Source: Aurifilum marmelostoma (lineage: Eukaryota; Ascomycota; Sordariomycetes; Diaporthales; Cryphonectriaceae). Taken from it: a DNA stretch of 64,000 bases. Within the stretch, counting starts at the first letter, position 1. The number at the start of each line of letters is the position of its first letter. The position numbers and the translations under genes are program-made. The stretch spans positions 1,054,001 to 1,118,000 of the forward strand of contig JAMXSV010000006.1 in assembly GCA_027559495.1 (NCBI GenBank), in the 5' to 3' direction. The notes beneath the pieces are model-generated. The model was not told the DNA's origin and searched no databases. It saw nothing but the letters and a program-made list of their open reading frames with translations. Positions 23,891 through 36,100 of this stretch are shown here, piece by piece.

Positions 23891-26480
23891 AGGTCCAAAT
23901 AACTCGAGCAGAAGAGCCAAAGGCGAAAGGAAACGTACCTTAAATATGGAGGCTACGAACGGCACACTGCCCGACCTCAACACCCTGGGAAAATCCTTGG
24001 ACGGCCCATCATCGCGGTCCATGACCATTACGTACCGGCTGTCCGCCTCAGTCTTGCCGTCCTTGTCCTCGGGAATCACGCCAAACTCCTTCTTCATCTC
24101 GTCGCAACCGGGAATCGTGCAGGCCGAATAGTCGCTGATGCCCACGTCCAGCTTCATCGCCTGGTTCAGCTCGATCAGCGGGGTCTTCTCGTAGAGAAAT
24201 TTCTCCTTGCTGTCGCTCTTGGAAAGCAGCACCGTCACGTAGTCGTCACGGGTGGCATTGTTGGCCAGATAGCTGAGGCGCTCCTGGTGGCCGGCTGCGA
24301 GCAGACCGGGCGGCATTGCTCTCTCGGCATGGATGCTGCCGCGCCAGAAGAGTTGGTTCGTCTTGTCGAGCAAGGGCTTTTCATTTGGATGATCGATAGC
24401 CTCGGGATGATAATCATCTCTGCCCCTAGCCAGGGGGATTAGGATGTCCTTGTGCTGCTGCGTCTTGGTCCGGCTGAAGACAGGCACCAGGTCGCCGAAT
24501 GGCTTCAGGGCCTGGTGAGTTGCGAAGAATCCGTGCAGGTTCAGCAGGTCTGGCTGGTGACATAAATCCCAGCCCCGTACCCTGTCGTTCAAGAACTGCC
24601 CCTCGGCTTGGGGGTTGGCGCAGGAGGAGCAGAAATGCCCGTTTTGCGGGTAAAACCCCATCCTGGACGACGAATGGCTGGAACACGCCTGCCCAAGCTG
24701 GTGGTGATGCTCCCACAACCACATGAACCCGTCGTCCTGTGCATCCTCTCCATATCTCTGTGTGGTGCCCGCTGACCAGGGCGGCAAGACTCTTGGGTGG
24801 TCCATCATGTTGATGGGAAGATCCATATCCGGCAGATGCTGGGCAAAGGGCCGAATGAGTTCCACCAGGTCGCCCATCACTGCTTCGTCATAGGCCTCTG
24901 GCGATTGCTGCTGGACGGAGACAGTGCCCTGCTTGATGCTGACAACGACCATACCATGTTGGGTCCCAAGTTTGAGTATTTCCTCCTGTATATGACTGGG
25001 CTTCATGCTCCAGAACGGTCGCAAATCATCGTCGATCTGCTGGAAGTGATCGATAATAGGAGAATTCCGCGTCGTAGCGTAGTCGTACCAGATGTCAAAG
25101 TTTGGCGGTGGCTTACGGCCTTTGTGACGATCTCTGTACTCCAGTGCTGCAACACCCAGGCTCTCGCTGACTCTGGCATGCTGAACGAGCCAGCGATGTG
25201 CCTCTGTTCTCGTGGCGTATATGAGCTTGTCGATGGGGTGACGGTCGAGCACACTGGACACGGCAGCCGAATAGATACTGGCGACGACCAAAAAGACAAG
25301 CATGAGAAAGACAATGAAGCTGCGGGCCAGCCCTACGTGTCGGATGTCATTCCTGATGGAGAACATGGCGAAACCAAAGCTCATCACCAGTGCTCCCACA
25401 AGAACCTGGGCTTTCGATGGCTGTTCGTATGTGGTGACCTGATGCATCTTCCTCCAGGCTGCGTATGCCCCGCATAGGAAAGTCACAATCCCGCTAGCGA
25501 CCAACGGCGAAGGCTGCACCGTGAAGAAGGTGGATGCGATGAAGAGCAAGGCAATGCTCTGACCAAATATCGCGAACAGGTAGAGGGCGTCGACGCCATA
25601 AGTTTCGACAAACTGAAACTGGCCCGATGTCCGATGATGCATAGCAACGGCAACGCCAGTGAAGAACGCAGAGGCACTCAGGATGCTGCCGACGGTCATA
25701 AACCTCTCGGTCGGCGTACGTGCCCACTGCAAGATGCGCCAGAGAAGAGAGAAGAGAGCGGTATCAAGCACCAGGCCTAGCCATTGTGAGGCCAAGACGA
25801 CAGATCTGGACTCGGTGGCTGGACAGATGACAGTTGAGTTGGATGCGGGGAGAGACACGAGGTAGGCACCTCCAGCCAGAGCGAGAGTCCCGGCGAGATT
25901 GGTAACATGTGACTTCTGAAACCAGTCTGCGAAGTCCTGGAAAATATCGTTCGCGATATCGTCTTCATCCTCATCGTCGTCCGCTCTGTTGCCTGCGGGC
26001 CGTCTCATGCGGGCAAAGACCGTGTGGACGGCAAACATGCAAGGCAAGAAGAGCTCGATCCCAGGGTGCGAGCACTGCTGGCGGGCGTGAAGCCAGTTCA
26101 GGAGGTACAGCCTGCCAGAGATACAGACAGCCAGGGGCAGCCATGTGAAGCGGAAAGATGGCCTCTGCGGGAGGCTGGCTGTCCTGGACTCCTCGAGCTT
26201 CCTGTACCGGGCGTCATCGTCAAACCTGCCCTTCCTACCCGCCCAGCGCTTTGATACGAAGCTGGCGGAAAAGGCGAGGGCTGCCGAGATGGAGAGGATA
26301 AGAAATTGAGAGAGCAGCGGGCGCTCAAGCACCCGGTTCTGGTCGACACTCCCGTATATCTGGAATATCAAGAGGGCCGCGCTGTGGTTCAGTGGCGTCA
26401 GCAGTCGGAACACAAATCAATTGAGAACAAGAAAAGAGACCATCTTACCATGCCAGCGCAATTCGCCCAGAACCATCCAT
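23483..26480 (-). CDS. GT90/CAP10-type glycosyltransferase with polytopic membrane N-terminus (926 aa)
   Basis: The model has three exons: 26,449-26,480, 23,939-26,381 and 23,483-23,788. I chose the ATG at 26,480 because splicing its short exon (67-nt intron, phase 2) gives MDGSGRIALAC joined to AALLIFQIYGS, the usual kind of hydrophobic start. The open frame continuing past 26,381 lacks an ATG. Roughly the first half holds many hydrophobic helices and an acidic loop (DDDEDEDD), so this half is membrane-embedded. The C-terminal half carries CAP10 hallmarks: LFWRGS, a DVGISDYS-like segment, RYVMVMDRDD, the GSVPF.ASIFKEWYTERVFPWLHYVPV block, and a helical tail. The family transfers sugars such as xylose (Cryptococcus Cxt1) in the Golgi; the substrate here is unknown. 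The second intron (23,789-23,938) interrupts the most conserved block exactly at FK|EW. Confidence 0.85.
23789..23938 (-). other. Stop-free 150-nt intron of the GT90 gene
   Basis: The donor is AAG|GTACGT and the acceptor TTTTTAAAG|GAATGG. The length is a multiple of three, the phase is 0 and no stop occurs in frame, so an ORF finder reads straight through it as a leucine run. Removing it restores the continuous CAP10 motif FKEWYTERVFPW. Confidence 0.85.
23836..23890. repeat. (GTA)18 microsatellite inside the GT90 intron
   Basis: Eighteen perfect units plus one base. On the coding strand it reads CTA and would encode eighteen Leu if retained. Confidence 0.95.
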
Positions 26481-27382
26481 ACTCAAGAAACACCATCCAT
26501 CTGGACATGTGTGAGTTGTATTGGCCAAGTGTGTGTTGTCAAACCCTGGACTTTCTGGAAGGGTTTAAAAAAGGGGCCCCTTGGAATCCTCAGGGTTCAC
26601 TTCTTACTATATGTGTACAAGTCTTTCTTACGAGAACGAACGTATGGCGTTACGTCAGCTCAGCATTCTGCTTTCCAGACTAGGGTCACGGTTCCCTGTT
26701 GACTCTACAGGCTTCCATGCAGAGGACACATCGAGGACAAAAGGTAGGCGACTGGATTTCTGCTGCTGGGGATTATTTCTGACAGTTGATGTGACGTGAT
26801 CGGGATCATCCTCTGAAGATTCTTTGTGATAACCCCGACGGTTTTCAATTTGCAGCTGGTTATGGCAAGTGGCCATAGCAATTCTGTGCAGACCGGTATT
26901 TACATTCGGAAACATTACGGAACCAACTGAACGAAGTTCAAAGCAAAAATTGGCTTCAAATTCAACCCATCGACTCCTTTGCTCGGAGAGGACAGAAGCA
27001 AATTCGAACCAGGTAGTATACTGCAATTGTTCTCTTGAGGCTGAGCGAGGTCAGACGCTGAGGCTGGTGGTATAGGGGCAAGAGGCGCTAAAGAAGGGAG
27101 GGCACCACCCACTAATGACCCCCCTGGGCGAGGAGCGTCAGGGATCAGGCCAACGTCGCGTCCCCTAGAGAGGCACGCGCATAGACATCATCATCCACCA
27201 TCCAGCTGGCAGTTCTGACGAGGCCAACACAGTACATTGCAAAGCTTCGACTCTGTCCTGGTGGGGGAATAGGCGATCCCCCCTCCACCCCCCTCTTCTC
27301 TACAAATTGAAAAAACCACAATGCTCATCTACCTCTGAGCAAGCACACATACCACACCATACACGAGATCATCGACGACATC
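26481..27382. promoter_or_regulatory. Divergent promoter between GT90 and PFA4
   Basis: 902 bp separate two divergently transcribed starts. The 150 nt before the PFA4 ATG are C/T- and CA-rich, as in fungal leaders. No specific operator was recognised. Confidence 0.5.
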
Positions 27383-28912
27383 ATGGCCGGCCTCTTGACC
27401 GGCCCAGCCTCGGGCAGCCTGCAGAGGCTGTTCATACCAGCCGCCAGCATTCTCATCTTCTTCCTGGGCTATACCTCACAATGGCTCTTCAACACGGCAG
27501 AATACCTCGAGCCAGGTCCCATGACCCAGCGCCAGACGGCAATCTTCAACGTCCTGCTCGTATGTCTATGGTTAACATATTACAAATCATGTACCGTACC
27601 ACCAGGAAGATATACCTTCCCTCCACCAAAGTCGAACGACGATGACGACGATGACAACAAGAAGAAACGAGCCGACCCCTTCACCTCCTCCTCCTCCTCC
27701 TCAAATACCAACCAACCCTCTAAACAATCGACGACACCCGCCCGCTGGTGCAAGAAATGCGCCGCCCCGAAGCCCCTCCGCGCCCACCACTGCCGCCATT
27801 GCGGCACCTGCATCCCCAAGATGGACCACCACTGCCCCTGGACGGGCAACTGCGTCTCCCTCCAGACCTTCCCCTACTTTTTCCGCCTCCTCATCTACGC
27901 CAACCTCGCCCTCGCCTACCTCCACTGCGCCCTGCTCTACCCACGCTTCCGCGCTCTCTTCTGGGACGACTCCTCCCGCCTGCCCGCCTACCTGGGCCCC
28001 AGCATCCCCGCCATGGTCCACTTGACCCTCCTCGGCCTGCTTGGCGGCCTCGCCAGCCTCGGCCTAGGTGTCCTGCTTATTACCACCGCCCGCTCCTGGG
28101 TGCTGAACCAGACCATGATCGAGGGGTGGGAGGTCGAGCGCCACGAGGCCGTGCTGCTGCGCGCCAAGAAGGGCGGCTGGTGGACAGGCGATGACGGTCG
28201 GGCGAACCTACGCATCACCCGCGTCGAGTTTCCCTACGATATCGGCTTCTTCGAGAACATGGCCCAGGCCATGGGCACCAAGAATGTCCTGTCCTGGCTC
28301 GACCCCCTCGTGGGCGGCGGGCCTACCGTCTCGGCCGAGGTGGGTAAAGGCACCGGCTGGGAGTGGGAGGAGAACGGCTTCAACGACCGCACGGGGATGT
28401 GGCCGCCCCCAGATCCGGACAAGATGCGCCGGTCGGGCGCTGCGGGGGGCTCGACGTGGCCTGGCCGCGCCGCTGCTGCTTCGAGGGCCGAGGTGGAGAG
28501 CATTGACAACAAGTGGAAAAACCCGCAGGAGGAGATTGCTGCGTTCAGGGCGAGGCAGGAGATGGACCTGCGCAGGAGGAAGGGCGAGTCCGGGGTGATC
28601 GCCGAGCTGGAGGAGGACGAGGAGCTCGAGGACCTGGACTACGAGTATGTGGGTGGCGACGACGACAGCGCCAGCGGTGGATACGATACCGAGGATGAGG
28701 AGGCGGCACCGGCGGATGACGGCACAATACCACCCGTCCGCGGCCGGCCGTGGTTCGAGCACGGTGCGGACGGGGAGCCCGGCTGGACTAACTCGGAGGG
28801 CGACCGTCTGCGGGACTACGGTGTGGATGAGGACGCAGAGGATGACGACGAGGATGTCCCACTTGGCGAGTTGCTGCGCAGGAGAAGGGCGTACGGTAAC
28901 AGTGAAGCTTAA
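27383..28912 (+). CDS. pfa4: DHHC palmitoyltransferase PFA4 (509 aa)
   Basis: This is a single-exon integral membrane S-acyltransferase of the ER. Two hydrophobic helices lie in residues 14-70. The cysteine-rich domain starts at W122-C123 (RWCKKC) and runs through HHCRHCGTCIPKMDHHCPWTGNC, with the catalytic DHHC at residues 148-151. Two more helices follow in about residues 165-235, then NQTMIEGWE, equivalent to the TTxE motif. The first luminal/cytosolic linker carries a D6 run and a Ser/Asn-rich insert just before the domain. The C-terminal 150 residues are acidic and contain ELEEDEELEDLDYEY. Order of helices and domain, and the SCTVPPGRY segment, fit the Pfa4 subfamily. Yeast Pfa4 palmitoylates the chitin synthase Chs3; the target here is not shown. 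It converges with the myosin gene. Confidence 0.93.
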   Translation: MAGLLTGPASGSLQRLFIPAASILIFFLGYTSQWLFNTAEYLEPGPMTQRQTAIFNVLLVCLWLTYYKSCTVPPGRYTFPPPKSNDDDDDDNKKKRADPFTSSSSSSNTNQPSKQSTTPARWCKKCAAPKPLRAHHCRHCGTCIPKMDHHCPWTGNCVSLQTFPYFFRLLIYANLALAYLHCALLYPRFRALFWDDSSRLPAYLGPSIPAMVHLTLLGLLGGLASLGLGVLLITTARSWVLNQTMIEGWEVERHEAVLLRAKKGGWWTGDDGRANLRITRVEFPYDIGFFENMAQAMGTKNVLSWLDPLVGGGPTVSAEVGKGTGWEWEENGFNDRTGMWPPPDPDKMRRSGAAGGSTWPGRAAAASRAEVESIDNKWKNPQEEIAAFRARQEMDLRRRKGESGVIAELEEDEELEDLDYEYVGGDDDSASGGYDTEDEEAAPADDGTIPPVRGRPWFEHGADGEPGWTNSEGDRLRDYGVDEDAEDDDEDVPLGELLRRRRAYGNSEA

Positions 28913-29341
28913 GGTAGACATGCCTCTCTATAGATATATAAAGTGTATGTGTATATACAACCGGGCTCGCGCCCCGACGATTTCCAAAACGACCGACGAC
29001 AAGAATCCTCAACATAGCTAGCAGCTGCCTCCTGCGAGTGTGGGAATGCCAACAGCCTAGTGGCAACGACGTCAAACGCGCGCTCTCGTCTTGGGAGCCC
29101 ATCATCCTGGTCGCATGCATCTATTTTTGTGTCGGCAGAGAGAAATAGGGAAAAGAACCAATTGCAGACCAGGCTATGCACATCAATCGAAGCCCCCATA
29201 ACAATCTAGTCAAATCAGTCAAGCCAAGCCAAGCCGTCCCCATCCATCTTTGCTCTCTCTCTATCTCTCTCTCTCTCTCTCTCTTTTCACTCACTCTGAT
29301 CAACTTCCCTACTGATATGACAACAGAATTCAACTACTAGC
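28913..29341. other. Convergent intergenic region PFA4/myosin I with (CT)n
   Basis: 429 bp between two stop codons. It contains an imperfect CT tract at about 29,253-29,284. Both 3' untranslated regions must lie here. Confidence 0.6.
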
Positions 29342-32300
29342 TCACCAATCCTCGTCCTCATCCTTCCTTGCCATCGCATTCTTCCTCGCCAACAGCGCAT
29401 CTGCCAGACTACCTGCCAGGCTGGGCGTCGGTGTGTTACTCCTGCTGCTGTCGGACCCGTTGCCGGCCAGACTCATACCCGAATCGCGAGCCTGCAGAGC
29501 TGCAGGCTTCTTTCCCGGGCGAGCGGGCGGCGTCGGTGCTGCCGGCTTAGCACGCCCATTCGGTGGCGGCGGCGGTGCTCGTGAGGTAGCTGGCGGCGGC
29601 GCAGGTGCTTGTTCCTCAACGTAGGCGGCGGGCACCCAGGCCTGCCCGCTTGCGTTCTTGGCCAGCCACCATCCTGTCCTTCTTGTTAGTGCTCAATGAA
29701 CTTTAATGAGGGTCGGGGTAGTCGTTGCTGCAACATACCGTTATTCTCCTTCTGGATGACCTCAACCATATCACCCGCCCGGATCGTCAGCTCGTTCTCC
29801 TTGGTGCCAGCAAAATCGTACAGCACCTTGGCCATGATCTTGGCTTTTGCAGGTGGTGCAGCAGGAGGCGGCGGGGGTGGCACACGGGTTCCGGAAGCGG
29901 CCGACGTGTTCCGGGTATGTGAGGGGATGGCAGCCGGTGCGGGGACGGGTCTCGACGCGGCGGCCTTGGGCACGGGAACGGGCCGAGGAGCTGCTGCCGC
30001 TGCAGCCGCCGACGCCGCTCCGGCTCCAGGACGAGGCTGTGGTGTCCTGTTGTTCATGATTCTCGAGGGTCGCCCGTTCGGCCCACCGGGCTTGATGAGC
30101 TTGCCCCTGGTGATAGGTCTCGGGGGCACGGGTTTCGCCTTGGGCATCGGCCTCGAGAGCGAGTTCGAGGGCTCTCCTGGCTGTGTGTGCACAGCACCGC
30201 TCTTGTAGAAGTCCACCGGAGACGGCGAGTCCTTCAGCACCTTGACGATCTGCATCTTGTTCGGCTTCTTGGCGTACTCGATGGTCTCTCCAATTTTCAG
30301 GTTGAACCCACCGGGCATGACGCGTTGCATCTGGGTGAACAGCTCCGTCTTCAGCACACAGTTCATGAGAGGATCAGGCTCCTGAGGCGATCCGACGCCA
30401 AGAGAGAACCAATCATCTCGAGCTGTCGACGTGCCGATGAATTTGATGGCTCCAGTGGGGACCGACCGCTCGACAGCGATCTGCAACTGACCATTGTTGA
30501 GCATCTGCGACACGATGTAGAACTTGCTGTTGGTGACGATGATGATTCTCGGGCTCGGCTTGCTGGAACGGCCGAACTTGGCCTCCAAGATCTCGCCGCG
30601 GGAAGAGAAGACTGCCTTCTCATTGGTTCCCAGGCCGATGGCGTTGCGCACTTGGCTGCCAGGCCCAGTAGTAGCATTGATGCCCAGGTAGTCGCCCAAG
30701 AACCGACGTGAGCCCAACAGACTGAAGCGTCGCCTCTCTTTTCGGTTCTGCAGAAGGCGATGCCCCTGGTCTCGAAGCTGCAGGTACTCGGCCCCGGTGC
30801 GCTTCTTGCGGAAGAATCGCTGGATACGGGTCGCGGATTCAGCTCTGTATGCGAGGTACGCCCGCCACATCCGCTGGATACGTGTCGCCATGTTGTGCCA
30901 GTAGCGGTCTCGCATGTGCTCGAGGGCGAAGAGGGTTTCTGGAGACTTGATAAAAGCTTTCGTCACGCCCATCTGCCATTCCTCCTGGGGGATACTGGTA
31001 TCCTTCAGGATCTGCTTGACAGCCGCATCATATGAGCCCGACCAGGTGTACTCTCCAGCATACGAGGTTGCCGGAGACAGCAAGAAGAAACGATCGGTGA
31101 ATTTCTCAAAGCTCTGACGGTAGGCGAAACCTGCTCGGCGGATGCGCACGTTCTCCTGTAGACCGAGGTACTTGATCTGGTGCAGCACATTTGGAACATT
31201 GTACTCGGTGGCTGACTTGTTCTCGTTCGGCTTGATCGTTCTAATGTATGAAGGCTGACACTTCATCAGAGTCTCCACCAGCGCGTTCGCGGAGGCCCTT
31301 ATCCTGTCACCGGCCGAAGGCGGCTGTTTCCTGTTGTCCTGGTCAACCTGGTGAGGGAAGAGAGTGTGTATAAACTTGTTCTGACTGCGCTGGAACAGGT
31401 TCTGAACGCCCTTGAGAAGCTGATCTTTGCACTTGTCCGTTATGCCGTCGACCGTGTAGCTCACGTCTCCAGCATAATGCCGAATGATGAAGCTTCCCTG
31501 ACGCGGCGTCAAGTTGGCATTGGACATGCCATTGATGCTCTGCATGAACGTGCGGTCGCAGGCAGCGGGATCGGCGTGAGCGGTCTTGGTGGCGTCCTTC
31601 ATGGCAGAAAAGATGCCTGGAGGGCGGACGGACTCGATCAGATCACAGACAACCTTATTGTCAAAGTACTGAATCGGCGTCCACTTGATCTGCTCCCGAG
31701 CATATTCCTCCTGCTCCGCCTTGAGCGTCAACTGGATGAAGATCTGTTGCAGTTTCTCGTTGACGTAGTTGATGCACAGCTGCTCGAAGCTGTTCTTCTC
31801 GAAGATCTCGAAGCCGTAAATGTCGAGAATGCCGATAGAATTCGATGCTGGCTGCCTGGCCTTGAGGGACTGGTTGACTCTTTCCACGATCCAGTCGAAA
31901 AGGTTGTTGTATATGGCCTTGGCGAGCGCATCGCGGGTAGCTGTGGCCTGTGCGATGTTGGCAGGCGATTCGATAACCTCTCCGTTCCTGGGCGTCAAAA
32001 TGCGGATGGTAATGGCCTTGACGAGCGACTGGGCATCGACCTCCAACAGGTATGCCAGGAAGTCCACCACGGACTGATCCGAAACAGCCGCGTATCCGTC
32101 GTCATCCTCGCGGAACACCAGGTTGCCCGTCCACAATATTGCTGCCAGCATCCTGAAGATATTGTCCTGCTCTGCTTGCGAGAGGCCAATGACCTTCATG
32201 GCGTTGAGTGTGTCCTGGAACTCGGCCAGATCGTCGATGCCGTCAACGTCCAGACACTTGGAGCGGCTTGTGTAGACATATGTCTCGGGCTTCTGTATGC

Positions 32301-33169
32301 CAAACAGCTCGCGGTGTTGTTGCGATGCGCCCTTGGTAAACTGGTAGAAGATGTGGAAGTTTCGCTCGTTGGTGATCTGGCCGACGACACGGGTCTTCTC
32401 GAGCAGATAGTTGGTGATGTCGGCTCCTATGGGCTCACCCTGCGCGTTGAAGTGTATCTGCAGGTACTTGCCGAAACGCGACGAGTTGTTATTGCGCAGC
32501 GTCTTGGCGTTGCCAAACGACTCCAGCAGGGGGTTGGTTGCCAGCACCATGTCCTTGACCTTCTGGATGTCGCCCGTCTCGCCGCCTGACACGTTTGCAA
32601 TGTACTGCATGATGCGCTTCGCAGCCTCCGTCTTGCCAGCACCCGATTCACCCGAGATGATGACACACTGGTTCTCGCTGTAGGCCTTCATGTTATAGTA
32701 CGCGGACTCGGCGATGGCGAAGACGTGAGGGGGCATCTCGAGCCTGTTCTTCCCCCTGTAGCTGTCGAGGACCTGTTCGGTGTAGATGCCAAGGTCGCGG
32801 AAGGGATTTACGGAGACCAGCACGTGGCCAATGTAGGTATAGATCTCTGCGCCCTCGAATCGCTTCTTCAGGTTCTCGTTGATGGCCTCGTTGGACACCT
32901 TGCTGAGGAGAGTGAGGTCGGACACACCGATCTCCTTCTTCTTGGTCGTCTCAAAGGTTGCCTTCTTGGGCCTCGCGGCGCCGGAGCCTCCATGGCCGCC
33001 GCTGGACGCAGCAGCCGCGCCGCCCTGCTTGGCCCCCTTATCTTTGCGGCGGTTGGTGATACCCTGCGAGGAACAAGTGAATATGTGAGCTGGAGGACTG
33101 TCTGCGCGAGACGAGGGAGCTGGAGCCAGAACTGCTGGAGCTGCTGCCAGCCTGGTACGGTCTTACCAT
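29342..33169 (-). CDS. myoA: Class I unconventional myosin (1,219 aa)
   Basis: There are three coding exons: 33,167-33,169 (ATG only), 29,739-33,063 and 29,342-29,673, with introns of 103 and 65 nt. The long-tailed class I myosin drives actin patch assembly, endocytosis and tip growth. After a short basic N-terminus ([10 protein letters not shown]) comes the motor: P-loop GESGAGKT at residues 139-146, switch [10 protein letters not shown], and switch II DIYGFE. Two IQ-like motifs ([16 protein letters not shown]) lie near residues 727-770. TH1 follows at about 785-980, then a Pro/Ala-rich TH2. An SH3 domain starts near 1,078 and is split by the second intron at ENNG. A final acidic DEDEDW matches the Arp2/3-binding tail. 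The TEDS-site residue (16 before the D of DALAK) is Glu363, not Ser/Thr as in yeast Myo3/5. Length and order are normal for the family. Confidence 0.95.
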
Positions 33170-36100
33170 GGCGGGCGATCAACAATATGGAAGGGCCTTG
33201 TCGTGATGTTGAGGCCAGTCGACAAGCCGGATGCGTGGGATTTCGAAGGACGGATCAGGGGTTGTAGAGGGAGGTAGTAGGGGTCAGACAGGAACCCTCC
33301 CCGCGCGACGCCGTCAGGAGTTGCTGGCTGGCTTGACGTTCTGAGAGTCTGATGCCGGAGTAAGAGGGGTTGCTTGTTGCTAATTATCGTGATCGTGTTC
33401 GTAGATAGTCGAGGTCGGTGCTGCCTGGAGGAGGCCTGAGTGACGTGCGCATGCGATTGCGTGGTGGTGGGGGCGGGTGTTTCTTGTTGCAGCTCCCGTC
33501 TCTTGGGGGACGAAACAGCTGCTTGGCACGCAGGTACGATGGTCTGTACTACTGCTTGTATAGGCGCTGACAAGAGAGGCTGACGCTTGTTGAACCCAAG
33601 GCTGTATGCCGTGACGGGAATCTCCTCACCTTTGGAGTCAGCAACCGCGATGACTGAATGGATTGTACTCGGCTTCAGTGGCTGCTAATAAAGATGAGAT
33701 GAGACAGAAAGACGTGCTGTGCGCTATGCGCTATGTGCGCGCTGCAACCTGGCCAAGCGAGAAAGAGCAATGCGCCCCTCGCTCCGACAATCAACAACAA
33801 GCTTACAACCTGGCTTGGCTGCTGACGTAACGCCCCTACTTGCTGGCAGAGTGGTGGCTCAGAACCTGCTCCGCCTCAATGACTGCACAGGGATTCCCGA
33901 CTTTGCGTGAGCCATTTTCAACATCAGCCCGTTCCATTTATCAAGAAAACGCCCCCTACTTCCTGTGAAGAGGCAAGTGTCCTCATTGAATTACTCGCGT
34001 CCAAGAGGATATGATATAATACAACGCTGTTTTCCCTTTCTTTTTGACCTATTTTTACCTCTCGGCCAAGAAAATTACTCTAGGACATGATTTCAATTGG
34101 TTTGGTTTGTTTCCACGCATGTGACTTATAGTCTCGAGGTTTCCCCCTGCTGTGTACGCACTCACTGAGGCTATGAAGCTCATTCTGGGTACGACAATCC
34201 TTCTGTTCTCACCATATTACTATTACCGGCCCCATACACTCCGAGACTGCCGCCGTACAGCTGCAATCACAACGCCCGTGAATGGCCACACCATGCTGTA
34301 GCGTGCAAGGCTGTCAAGAGCGCCTTGGAGTATGACCAATAGGCGGCATCAGCCCAGAAATACTGGCTGATCACTGTGGTAGAGCCTTGCAAGATTCACT
34401 GTAAGTATTGAATGGAGTATGGGTACTGTGTGTTCCAAGATAGTACTTATTACATGTAAGTTGGAGGCCTGATCGAGCAGAAATCGGAAATCAGCAACAC
34501 GAAGTCCAGAATGAGAAAACCTTGCATGCCTTGGAGGACGATGTAATAACAACCTAAAGTTGAAATGAACATGCCCAGCTCTTGGCTGTTTACAATCTCA
34601 AGGATGGAAGCAAAACCACTATCATTATGGTAGAACATCGCTAACGTTGCAGGATTGAACAATATTATCACCTATTAGTTGATCATCCGGATCTGGTGGA
34701 CATACACGTTCATCTTTTGAGCATTGCCTAGCGGTCTGTTCAGATGCTCTACTAGGATCCTCACGACTCGACTTATACAAACGCGATATTCTATGATGAT
34801 ATGGGCATAAACACAGCGCAAGCTATGGGGCAATCATCAACTACGAGTGCTTATACTTTATGTATTCTGGTCTCCGGGTTCTGGCAAATGGAATGTTGTG
34901 TGTTGGCGTCCGCTGCCATGCCAATCCTAAGGTTGTGGTGGGCAATGGCAGTTGGGCGAGCTCTGTACTCATCAGACCTAGCAAATGCACATGTGTATCG
35001 ACTTCAGATTCACTAAAGGAAGTGGTTGGGGTTTGATCATGTTTGAAGAGATGGACTGAACAATCTTGTATGCAAAGGCATTCAAGTCGTGAAAGACATG
35101 AATATATGGAAGTGGCCAATGAGATGACCATCTCAGATGATTCGTTAACTTTCAAGATTGCAGCTGGAATAGATGAGAAGAGAGCCGCATAAGACCAGGT
35201 AATAGTGGCTCTACTCGAGTGCAAGGGAGATTAGCTAATCACACATCCATCTACGCAAATCTACATCATGATCTCCCTTTCACTTCATCACACCCTCAAG
35301 CATCTGGGTTTTCATCAAGCTAAGTACTAAGTATGTCGAGAATGCCAAGGAGAAATGAACATACCTTGGCTGATCTTTGGGCACAAACAATTGGCAGAAG
35401 CTTGTCCCTCTTCTCCCTGGGACTCTGTGGAGGAAGATGCACACGATGAGTTGATTTGCGCTGGGGCTGTAAGTTCATAAATCTTCCTCCAGAACAGCCT
35501 TAATCAGGGTCCTCCTTTCATCCTGATCCCGGAGTACCGGATCTCCTTCGGCCGGTTCCACTCCAGATGTAGAGACCCAGTCCTCGATCCCGCCAACGCA
35601 GTAGAGAGCTAATCAAGATCATGTCAAAGAGACGCCATCGTAGCGGGAATAACAATAAAGAACACCCGAAGCAAGGAGCTCGATGATGCAGCAGGAGGAT
35701 CGTCAAATTGTCCACGACGTTGGCCCCGCACATGCTGCTACACCTGCAGTATGATTGCTCTTGGCGTGAGAAGAGTCTGGCACCGGGACGAGGACCCTGG
35801 CCCGCCTTGGTACATGAGACCATGCTGCTGCTGCTACTACTGCAGCACCTCGACTCGCACCCGATTGCGTCCTTCCAGTTTTTTTGTGTGCGCGACAGGC
35901 ACGTCCTTTCTATCTGAGCTCGATACAGCACAACCGTCGGTCGCTTATTTGATAATCAGAACAAGAAGAAAAAAAAAAAAAAAGAGAAAATCTCGTCGCA
36001 CCATGGCAGTCCAGTTGGGCCGGGCTCCGGGTTCCAATGCCGTCCAGAGGTCATCCTATGCCCGACTGATGATCTGAACAGGTCGTCCTATGACCTAGCC

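Noticed and set aside
23789..23938. Reading the GT90 gene straight through as one exon with a poly-Leu segment
   Set aside because: Consensus splice sites flank it and its removal restores the family's most conserved block.
24797..25477. A 226-codon plus-strand open frame
   Set aside because: Antisense to the GT90 gene, with no recognisable motif.
31351..32589. A 412-codon open frame on the plus strand
   Set aside because: It is antisense to the myosin motor, whose frame carries clear motifs; long antisense frames are common in GC-biased codons.
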